Below, piece after piece: positions 13,420 to 18,854 of a stretch of DNA of 18,854 bases (the first letter of the stretch is position 1; each line of letters opens with the position of its first letter). Below the pieces are notes generated by a model, which was not told the origin of the DNA, ran no database searches, and worked only from the letters and a program-made list of their open reading frames with translations. The DNA is from Candidatus Omnitrophota bacterium (lineage in GTDB: Bacteria > Omnitrophota > Gorgyraeia > Duberdicusellales > 4484-171). Position numbers and translations under genes: made by a program. The DNA lies in NCBI GenBank assembly GCA_030601015.1, contig JAUVUO010000006.1, positions 1-18,854 of the forward strand. The letters are read 5' to 3'.

Positions 13420-15264
13420 TCAAATTTTATAGGTATAGATATTGGAACTGTTTTTACTAAGGTAGCTGTCTTAAGCAAAAAAAACTATATTAAAAAGATA
13501 TTTTTTTTTATGACTCCTTATGGAAATAGAGAAGGATTGAACAGCATAGATAAGGATATATTTGTAAAAAAAATAACTGAAAATATTTCTAAAGGGGATT
13601 TGATAACTTCTTCAATTGTTATGAATGTTCCTTCTTCTTCTATCTTTGTTATGATTGTTGACTTGCCGAAGATGTCAAAAAAAGAACTGGGAGTAGCGGC
13701 TGTTTCTGAAGTAAAGAGAAAAATGGTACCGCCTCCGACATCCAATAGCGTTTTTGAATACAAAATTATGGGGGAAAAAGTTGTAGAGGATGTTTCATTT
13801 GTAGAAGTTTTAGTTATAAAAACGGAGAGTGAGTATGTAAATAATCTTTTAAGCCTTTTTTTAACGATTAAAGGAAAGTACCCTGATATAATTATACCCA
13901 ACTCTGTTGTTATCGCGAAAAATTTAAGAAATTCACTTAGAGATAAATTTTGCGCTATCGTTGATATTGGCTATGAATCTACAAATATTTCTGTGGTTAA
14001 TAAAAATAATTTGTATTTTTCTAGAGATATAAAATTTGGATTAAAGAGTCTTTATGAACATTTCGCGGGGGTTGTTAACGTTTCTATTGGTGAAATGGAG
14101 GCTATTATTCAGAAAGAAGGTGTGCCTTTTGTAGATTTTGATATAAGGGATAAAGTGAGGGTTGCTGAAGAAATAATGCGTCAAAAATATGAAGATTCTT
14201 TAAAAGGAAATGAACAAAAAATAAATCTTTTGGAATTACGAATGCTGTGGGAGGAAGTTCTTCAAAGAATGAGTAGTGAGATTAGAAGAAGTGTATCTTT
14301 TTATAAACAGCAGTACAGAGGAGAGGGAATTGAAAATTTTATATTTTTTGGAGGCGGATCCTCAATAAAAGGTTTAGTGAGCGAGATAGGCAAATCTTTA
14401 GAAGGAGAGTGTGAGGTTAGTGATGTTTTTAAAGGTATAAGCTGGGAGACAGGTAATGAGGATATGATAAATAGATTTGGCCCATTATTGGCGCCGTCAG
14501 TTTATCTTGCGATGAGTGTTTCTGAAGTATCTCGAAAAGAAGATGCTATTAATTTTATTCCTAAAAAAATTAAGAGGCGAAAAAATATAATTAAACGTCA
14601 ATTTTTTATATTTTTGCTAATTGTTGGTTTGATTCTTATTAATTGTTTAGCCGGATATATCATGGTTAGGAGCTGCAAGAAAAAAGAGAGGATTCTAAAA
14701 AATATTGAAGCTGGAATAAGAAAATTTGAGAATGCTGTTAATGTTTTAAATATACTTGAAAAGGATAAAGTTGATTTTAACAATAAAGTTAAAGAAATGA
14801 ATAGGATTATCAGTAAACGAGTGATAAATTCAGAGATATTAAAACAGATTTTTAATTGTATCCCTAAAGAGGCAGTTCTTTTGAGCCTTAAAATGAATAA
14901 GAAAATTCAAGATGAAGATAGCGAAGGATTAATGGACGGAGGAATGAATAGTGAAGAAGGGGCAGGGCTTATGATGAATAGTGAAGAGGGGGCAGGGCTT
15001 ATGATAAATAGAGGAACAGGAGAAGAGCTTTTTGGTGTATATCAAGTGCGTATTGAAACATTAATATTTAATGAGTATGAGAAATCAAAGAAAATTATGG
15101 AGGGATTTAGTGAAAGATTGCGGAACTGTAAACAGTTTACAAATACTAAACTTGTACTTCCTGTCCAAGAGGAATTGAAGCCCCGGTTTGAAGGAGGCGG
15201 ATTTATTTCTTTATCCATTAAGAAGGAAAGAAAGTTTATAATAACAGCAGATATTAGAAGATGA
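13417..15264 (+). CDS. PilM-PilN fusion (GspL-type) inner-membrane assembly protein
   Basis: A 615-residue protein. Residues 1-370 form a PilM-like actin fold: FIGIDIGTVFTKVAVL (4-19) is the phosphate-1 motif, AIVDIGYESTNISVV (about 180-195) the phosphate-2 motif, and FFGGGSSIKGL (about 309-319) the adenosine motif. NFIPKKIKRRK (about 379-389) is the equivalent of the PilN 'INLLP' start, followed by one membrane helix (about 391-414), a coiled coil and a ferredoxin-like periplasmic part. GspL of T2SS has this same architecture, so the protein is either GspL or a PilM-PilN fusion. It recruits the assembly ATPase to GspF. Residues 510-529 are a perfect two-copy repeat, MNSEEGAGLM, followed by a diverged third. 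Translation starts at TTG and the end overlaps the next gene by four bases. Confidence 0.85.
   Translation: MSNFIGIDIGTVFTKVAVLSKKNYIKKIFFFMTPYGNREGLNSIDKDIFVKKITENISKGDLITSSIVMNVPSSSIFVMIVDLPKMSKKELGVAAVSEVKRKMVPPPTSNSVFEYKIMGEKVVEDVSFVEVLVIKTESEYVNNLLSLFLTIKGKYPDIIIPNSVVIAKNLRNSLRDKFCAIVDIGYESTNISVVNKNNLYFSRDIKFGLKSLYEHFAGVVNVSIGEMEAIIQKEGVPFVDFDIRDKVRVAEEIMRQKYEDSLKGNEQKINLLELRMLWEEVLQRMSSEIRRSVSFYKQQYRGEGIENFIFFGGGSSIKGLVSEIGKSLEGECEVSDVFKGISWETGNEDMINRFGPLLAPSVYLAMSVSEVSRKEDAINFIPKKIKRRKNIIKRQFFIFLLIVGLILINCLAGYIMVRSCKKKERILKNIEAGIRKFENAVNVLNILEKDKVDFNNKVKEMNRIISKRVINSEILKQIFNCIPKEAVLLSLKMNKKIQDEDSEGLMDGGMNSEEGAGLMMNSEEGAGLMINRGTGEELFGVYQVRIETLIFNEYEKSKKIMEGFSERLRNCKQFTNTKLVLPVQEELKPRFEGGGFISLSIKKERKFIITADIRR
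14944..15003 (+). repeat. In-frame tandem repeat, 30 bases x 2
   Basis: Two adjacent 30-base units (14944-14973 and 14974-15003) differ at a single base and each encodes MNSEEGAGLM. A shortened, diverged third unit follows to about 15030 (INRGTGEEL). The repeat keeps the frame and falls in the linker of the periplasmic part of the PilM-PilN protein. Such a repeat can change copy number by slippage. Confidence 0.85.
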
Positions 15265-15902
15265 AAGGATTTAAATATATTGTAATCATAGGTATTATTT
15301 TATGGATAGGGAGTACAGTAGCCGTTATTCTTCCATTGAAGAATAGTATTGAGTTGAAAAAAGATTTAATTAGTAAAGAAAAGGATTTAGAAAGAGGAGT
15401 TAATGCAAATAAAGAAATAGGAAGAATACAAAAAAATGTTTTTAACCAAAAATTGGAAACATTAATAATTGAAGAAAAAATACCTAAAAATGAAAAAAGC
15501 CAAGTTGATCTAATTAAAATGCTGTCATCTGTTGCCCAAAAGGCTGGATTTCAAAACATAGCGTTTACCATTGAAAAGAATAAGAAGAGTCAAGACGATA
15601 TGTTTATGGGAAATATTTCACTATCTAATGGCGGAAGCGGGACGGTCAGCGATGATTTTTCTTCTTTCTCTGAAAATGGGGGGCAGAGTGATTCAGGGGG
15701 AGGCAATGTTTCTTTGGTAGAACCCAGCATATTTATATTAGAGGGGGAAATTAAATCCCAGTTAATTTTTTCTTTTTTAGAAGAGGTGTTGAATTTAAAA
15801 CGTTTGATAACTATAGAATCAATTGAGATTGAGCAGTCATCTGAAATATCCCCGAGGCAGAAGGTGAAAATAACACTTGTCTCTTATTCTTTTCTGAATT
15901 AA
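15261..15902 (+). CDS. PilO/GspM-like inner-membrane assembly protein
   Basis: A 213-residue bitopic protein: short cytoplasmic start, one membrane helix (about 5-25, YIVIIGIILWIGSTVAVILP), then a charged coiled coil (27-60), and two segments compatible with the PilO/GspM ferredoxin-like fold, KSQVDLIKMLSSVAQKAGF (79-97) and IFSFLEEVLNLKRLITIESI (about 168-187). They are separated by a Gly/Ser-rich insertion at about 118-150 that is probably disordered. The ATG overlaps the stop of the PilM-PilN gene (ATGA), so the two are translationally coupled, as expected for partners that heterodimerise around the assembly platform. Sequence conservation is low for this family, so the call relies on topology, length and position. 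Confidence 0.75.
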   Translation: MKGFKYIVIIGIILWIGSTVAVILPLKNSIELKKDLISKEKDLERGVNANKEIGRIQKNVFNQKLETLIIEEKIPKNEKSQVDLIKMLSSVAQKAGFQNIAFTIEKNKKSQDDMFMGNISLSNGGSGTVSDDFSSFSENGGQSDSGGGNVSLVEPSIFILEGEIKSQLIFSFLEEVLNLKRLITIESIEIEQSSEISPRQKVKITLVSYSFLN

Positions 15903-15942
15903 AAAGAGTCTATAGGGAATACTGCATTTCGCAACAGTCCCA

Positions 15943-16551
15943 TTAATTGGCAGGTTGCGATTTAGATATTTTTTCAATGCGTTGGATGGTAAGTTCAATA
16001 ATGGATTTAAGCCGGATAATTTCTTGTTCTTTGGCCTTAAGTTTATTTATGAAAAATTTTTCATTTTTAAACCGTTCAAGAATTTTTAGAGAGACGTTTT
16101 CTTTGTTTTTTTTAAGCATAGACAGCTCTTCAGTCAGCCTTAAAATCTTTTCATCTTTATTGTTAGAATCATCTTTTGTTTTATCAATTTGTTGTTGATT
16201 AGCGGAAAGCTGTTTTTTTATAAAATTAAGAGAGTTAATTTTATCATCCAGTTGAGAATTTTTAGTTGATAATTGGCTGTTAAGTCTGTCAATTATAGCA
16301 TTCTTAACTTTAGCATCATTTAGCAAATTTTTTACTTGCTTATTTATTGACGTATTGGATAAACTTCGGCCTTTTATTTTAGAAGTTGTATCCGATAGTA
16401 GTTTGTCTTTAATTTCAATTTGAGTTTGGCATTTTTGAAGCTCCAAGAGTTGTTTAGAATAGTCCGATCTAAGTGCGAATAATTTAGACTTATATATACT
16501 TGTTTTACTTAATAATGATTCTAAGGTGGCAATTTGTCTTTTTCTATCCAA
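15943..16551 (-). CDS. Coiled-coil protein, C-terminal part after an in-frame stop
   Basis: Residues are almost entirely heptad-like: Lys, Glu, Gln, Ser and Asn with regularly spaced Leu and Ile, without any recognised domain. The only available start is a TTG at 16549-16551 with no ribosome binding site. The frame is open upstream to a TAA at 16597-16599, and that same frame is the coding frame of the exported coiled-coil protein at 16597-17043. The 15 codons between (SINNSDKINELTSEI) are also coiled-coil in character. It is therefore best read as the second part of one interrupted gene of about 366 codons. It may be silent, translated by readthrough, or separately initiated. It ends 40 bases from the PilO-like gene in convergent orientation, with only a weak imperfect hairpin in between. 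Confidence 0.55.
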   Translation of the reverse strand: MDRKRQIATLESLLSKTSIYKSKLFALRSDYSKQLLELQKCQTQIEIKDKLLSDTTSKIKGRSLSNTSINKQVKNLLNDAKVKNAIIDRLNSQLSTKNSQLDDKINSLNFIKKQLSANQQQIDKTKDDSNNKDEKILRLTEELSMLKKNKENVSLKILERFKNEKFFINKLKAKEQEIIRLKSIIELTIQRIEKISKSQPAN

Positions 16552-16596
16552 TATTTCAGAGGTTAATTCATTAATTTTATCTGAATTGTTAATTGA

Positions 16597-17043
16597 TTAT
16601 TTGCTCGTTTGAGATATTTTTTTATAACATTTATTGAGCTGCTTTTCTAGGTTTTTTATTGAATTATCTTTTTTATCAAGTTCGGCCAAAAGGGATTGTT
16701 TTTCGCTTTCAGAAGTTTGCAGTTTGGTATTTAAATCCTTCAAATCTTTTTTATAAGTAGAAGATGTCTTTGCGGATTGTGATAATTTTTCAAAACATTC
16801 GTCGAGTTCATCTTTTAAAATTTTTAAAGTTTCATCTTTCTCTTTGAGGTTTTTTTTAAGTATTTCTTTTTCTTTTTGTTGGCTAGCTATGGTATTCGCA
16901 AAGTTTTCTATACGATTATTTTCATGTTCTATAGATTTTTCTAAACTTCTAATCTGTTTTTCTACTTTATCTTCAAGAGTCTCTGAATAGGCATGTGTAG
17001 ATAGCAAAAGCAATATTATTATCGTAATTATTCTTTTTTTCAT
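16597..17043 (-). CDS. Exported coiled-coil protein of unknown function
   Basis: A 148-residue protein with a clear Sec signal peptide: basic MKKR, hydrophobic IITIIILLLLS, and an AYS-E cleavage site near residue 20. The rest is a continuous charged coiled coil with Leu/Ile heptads. No known domain was recognised. Two cysteines (in DELDECFEKL and LNKCYKKI) are regularly placed in the heptads. The gene has a near-consensus promoter so close to the ATG that the mRNA would be almost leaderless, and no ribosome binding site precedes the ATG. The stop at 16597-16599 is followed in the same frame by another 217 coiled-coil codons, so this may be the truncated N-terminal part of a longer envelope protein. 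The family is unknown. A periplasmic spacer, or a partner for the adjacent secretion/pilus machine, is only a guess. Confidence 0.7.
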   Translation of the reverse strand: MKKRIITIIILLLLSTHAYSETLEDKVEKQIRSLEKSIEHENNRIENFANTIASQQKEKEILKKNLKEKDETLKILKDELDECFEKLSQSAKTSSTYKKDLKDLNTKLQTSESEKQSLLAELDKKDNSIKNLEKQLNKCYKKISQTSK

Positions 17044-17052
17044 TTGATAAAA

Positions 17053-17080
17053 ATTATACCTTTTTGGATTTTGTTGTCAA
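17053..17080 (-). promoter_or_regulatory. Near-consensus sigma-70 promoter, probably leaderless
   Basis: On the minus strand, TTGACA (17080-17075) and TATAAT (17058-17053) are both perfect hexamers, 16 bases apart. Only nine bases lie between the -10 box and the ATG at 17043, so transcription would start one to three bases before the start codon. Confidence 0.8.
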
Positions 17081-17199
17081 ATGGTTTTTTGTTTAGAAAG
17101 CTTATACGAGTTTTAAAGAGTAAATGCAATGTCAAAAATTTAATCAATGTTAGGAAGGAAATCGATTTTTAAACGTTTATTTTGCATCTTTAGAATTTG

Positions 17200-17235
17200 C
17201 GAATAAATCTTGACACTACTCGAATAAATTTTGAC
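17200..17235 (+). repeat. Two 15-base direct repeats spaced 21 bases apart
   Basis: cgaataaatcttgac (17200-17214) and cgaataaattttgac (17221-17235) differ at one base. The start-to-start distance is 21 bases, about two turns of the helix, so both copies face the same side of the DNA. The second copy ends immediately before the candidate -35 box at 17236, a position typical of an activator site. Confidence 0.7.
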
Positions 17236-17264
17236 TTGTAGGCTAGCTGCTTTAATGGTATATT
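17236..17264 (+). promoter_or_regulatory. Candidate promoter of the CheC-like pair
   Basis: TTGTAG (17236-17241) and TATATT (17259-17264) are separated by 17 bases. The -35 box is weak and directly follows the direct repeats, consistent with an activated promoter. An alternative -35, TTGACT at 17231, would need a 22-base spacer and is less likely. The ribosome site AAGGAGA (17376-17382) lies four bases before the ATG at 17387. Confidence 0.45.
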
Positions 17265-17386
17265 AATTTAAATCCTCAAGAAGGTAAAAGTACATTGTTA
17301 TTAAAATTTTATTATATAGAGATCGTTTTAAATAGCCGAAATAACCAATGTTAATGTAGACTTTTTATTGAAAATAAGGAGACGGC

Positions 17387-17995
17387 ATGAAAGATGAGAT
17401 GGATATCTTGAGAGAGGTGGGAACTATTGCAGCAGCCCACGCAAGCACTGCTCTTTCGACAGTTTTAGGGAAGAAGATCGATTTGTACTTACCTACTATG
17501 GAAATTTTGTCGGCAGAGGATATAGGCTCTGCGATGGGTAGGAAAGATATGAAGTTTGTTATAGAAAATGAGATTCTTTCGGGAATTGAAGGTAAGATTG
17601 TATTTATACTTACTGAAAAAGATGCATATAAATTTATAAATTCTTGTTGCCAATTGCCGGGGGATGGAGGGAAAGGTGATTTGACAGAAATGTGTATATC
17701 GTTACTCAAAGAAATTGATAATATTATTGTATCAAGCTATTCAAATGCTCTGAGTTCTCTTTTAAATAAAATAATTATTCCCTCCTTGCCGGTATTGATC
17801 AATGCGCCGTATGAAACAATGGCCAGATTACTTATTAACGATTATCGAAAAGAGAAATATATTATAAGTATCAGCACGGTTTTTGAACAAAAGGAAGAAA
17901 AGATAAAAGGATGTTTTTGGGTTTTATTGACTCCGAAGTCTGTTGAAGAAATTAAATTGGGATGTAGAGAAATCCTCGAAAGTGTCAAGAAGTAG
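17387..17995 (+). CDS. CheC-like protein, first of a tandem pair
   Basis: A 202-residue cytoplasmic protein of the CheC/FliY/CheX phosphatase group, which dephosphorylates CheY-type receivers. CheC carries two copies of a D/S-x3-E-x2-N-x22-P motif. The second copy is perfect: S105, E109, N112 and P135, within SLLKEIDNIIVSSYSNALS. The first copy reads D6, E10, T13 and P36 within DILREVGTIAAAHASTALS: everything fits except that Asn is replaced by Thr, so this site is probably inactive. The gene is followed 61 bases later by a paralogue and then by a receiver-like protein, which may be its substrate. No flagellar or other chemotaxis genes are in the window, so the output could be twitching or another two-component circuit. 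Confidence 0.8.
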   Translation: MKDEMDILREVGTIAAAHASTALSTVLGKKIDLYLPTMEILSAEDIGSAMGRKDMKFVIENEILSGIEGKIVFILTEKDAYKFINSCCQLPGDGGKGDLTEMCISLLKEIDNIIVSSYSNALSSLLNKIIIPSLPVLINAPYETMARLLINDYRKEKYIISISTVFEQKEEKIKGCFWVLLTPKSVEEIKLGCREILESVKK

Positions 17996-18059
17996 AAAAT
18001 AAAAAGTTTAATTAATTTTTATATATAGGTAATATGTATTAAGAGAAAAGGGGAAAATG

Positions 18060-18674
18060 ATGAAAGAAGAGATGGATATACTGAGAGAAGTCGGTACTAC
18101 AGCTGCAGCACATGCCAGCACAGCATTATCTTCCGTATTAGGTGAAAAAATTAATATATATTTACCTGAAGTAGAAATTGTTTCGGTGGATGAGGTAAAA
18201 AATAAAATCCATAGTAAAGATGTACAATGCATTATTGAGAATAAAATTTTGTCGGGATTAGACGGTAAAGTGATTTTTATTTTACAAGAAAAGGATGCTT
18301 ATAAATTTATAAATATGTGCTATACAATGAAAGGCGAGATTAGTAAGGGCGCAGTAACAGAAATCAGTATATCTTTGCTGAAAGAGATAGATAATATAAT
18401 AGTTTCGAGTTATTCCAGTTCTTTAGGTAAGCTTTTAAATAGAATTATAATCCCTTCACTTCCAGTTTTTATAAATGCTCCATTTGACAGGGCTTTAGAA
18501 TTGTTGTTACGGGATTATGATAATCAAAAGTATGTTATGAGTATTACAACTGTTTTTGAGCAGATGGAATTAGATATAAAAGGATGTTTTTGGATTTTGC
18601 TCACTCAAGCTTCCGTAGATGATATTAGGCAAGCTTGCTTAAATATGATTAACGGGATAAAAAATTGTAAATAA
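18060..18674 (+). CDS. CheC-like protein, second of a tandem pair
   Basis: This is a paralogue of the preceding gene, aligned without gaps over nearly the full length: MKEEMDILREVGTTAAAHAS against MKDEMDILREVGTIAAAHAS at the start, and SLLKEIDNIIVSSYSSSLGKLL in the second site. The second CheC motif is intact (S105, E109, N112, P135), while the first again has Thr13 in place of Asn. An ATG three bases upstream (18057) is also possible, but the ATG at 18060 aligns with the paralogue and is six bases from the AAGGGG ribosome site, better than the three bases for 18057. The middle region (about 41-60 and 88-98) and the tail are the most diverged, suggesting distinct partners. It is probably co-transcribed with its neighbour. 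Confidence 0.8.
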   Translation: MKEEMDILREVGTTAAAHASTALSSVLGEKINIYLPEVEIVSVDEVKNKIHSKDVQCIIENKILSGLDGKVIFILQEKDAYKFINMCYTMKGEISKGAVTEISISLLKEIDNIIVSSYSSSLGKLLNRIIIPSLPVFINAPFDRALELLLRDYDNQKYVMSITTVFEQMELDIKGCFWILLTQASVDDIRQACLNMINGIKNCK

Positions 18675-18686
18675 ATTTCTGTTTAA

Positions 18687-18854
18687 ATGGAAGAAAATAT
18701 ACCTACAAGTATCCTTGTATTTACAAAAAATTTAGAGATTCGAAATTTTCTTAAGACTCTTTTGGAACTTGAAGGATATAAGATTTATTTTTCAAATAAC
18801 ATAAAGTCTTTATGGGAGGAATTGAACCATAGAAATATTGGTTTTTTGATTATA
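18687..18854 (+). CDS. Receiver-like (CheY-fold) protein, cut by the window end
   Basis: Only the first 56 codons are in the window. SILVFTKNLEIRNFLKTLLELEGYKI (residues 8-33) follows the beta1-alpha1-beta2 pattern of receiver domains, as in ILVVDDExxIRxxLxxxLxxxGY, and GFLII at the edge would be the third strand, just before the expected phospho-acceptor Asp. The acidic pair normally at the end of beta1 (DD or ED) reads TK here, so the magnesium pocket is damaged, at least in this region. It begins 12 bases after the second CheC-like gene and is probably in the same operon. It could be a degenerate response regulator or the front of a larger protein. The start has no strong ribosome site. 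Confidence 0.55.
   Translation, partial: MEENIPTSILVFTKNLEIRNFLKTLLELEGYKIYFSNNIKSLWEELNHRNIGFLII

Larger units (their letters stand above)
17044..17386. other. Intergenic region between divergent genes
   Basis: This 343-base gap holds the leaderless promoter for the minus-strand gene at its left edge, a pair of direct repeats and a plus-strand promoter near 17200-17264, and a probable 5' untranslated region of about 115 bases before the first CheC-like gene. I see no RNA gene, terminator or small coding region in it. Confidence 0.6.

Noticed and set aside
13518..13901. Open frame of 127 codons antisense to the PilM-PilN gene
   Set aside because: The sense strand encodes clear actin-fold motifs, and the antisense product has no recognisable features.
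14944..15030. Repeat considered as a CRISPR-like array
   Set aside because: The units are directly adjacent, in frame and without spacers, inside a coding region.
10065..15902. Pilins as the substrate of the upstream thioamidation cluster
   Set aside because: Apart from adjacency there is no support: the pilus operon has its own likely promoter and the pilins show no shared unusual motif that a modifying enzyme would need.
15903..15942. Possible bidirectional terminator between convergent genes
   Set aside because: The ggga...tccc hairpin is imperfect, with several mismatches, and lacks a T tract.

Overview
The window is AT-rich, densely coded bacterial DNA. RecN, a GspF/PilC inner-membrane protein, GspL/M (PilM-N/O) platform proteins and several prepilins indicate a bacterium with a type II secretion or type IV pilus machine, so probably a Gram-negative-type envelope. 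Prepilins with Ser or Thr before the cleavage site, UbiU/UbiV-like U32 proteins, short dispersed palindromes and a decayed REP-associated transposase would fit an uncultivated lineage such as Omnitrophota. That placement is an inference and no marker gene here proves it.

Layout. 1-371: intergenic DNA with two short palindromic repeats and what may be the first codons of a dead GIY-YIG gene. 372-2036 (minus): recN. 2041-2741: the decayed remains of a REP-associated (Y1, IS200-like) transposase with a palindrome embedded in it, then a probable promoter. 2742-10005 (plus): five genes of unusual character. They are a TfuA-YcaO fusion with a cysteine-rich front domain, a shrunken SecA-like protein that has lost its ATPase motifs but keeps a SEC-C zinc motif, a radical-SAM-like protein without the CxxxCxxC motif but with SPASM-type cysteines, and a pair of U32 proteins resembling UbiU and UbiV. 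10065-15902 (plus): a secretion/pilus operon with three prepilins, a GspK/PilX-like protein, GspF, a PilM-PilN (GspL-type) protein and a PilO/GspM-like protein. 15943-17043 (minus): an exported coiled-coil protein interrupted by one in-frame stop, with a strong promoter placed for a leaderless transcript. 17387-18674 (plus): two tandem CheC-like proteins. 18687 to the end: the start of a receiver-like protein.

The main point of interest is the 2742-10005 cluster. TfuA-YcaO pairs are known to install thioamides in peptide backbones, and UbiU/UbiV are known as an oxygen-independent hydroxylase pair with Fe-S clusters. Here they sit with two proteins that look like catalytically dead versions of SecA and a radical SAM enzyme. 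I do not know of a described system with this composition. No precursor peptide is visible, so the substrate is unknown. The pilus/secretion operon begins 59 bases after the cluster, but it has its own likely promoter, so a functional link is only a possibility.
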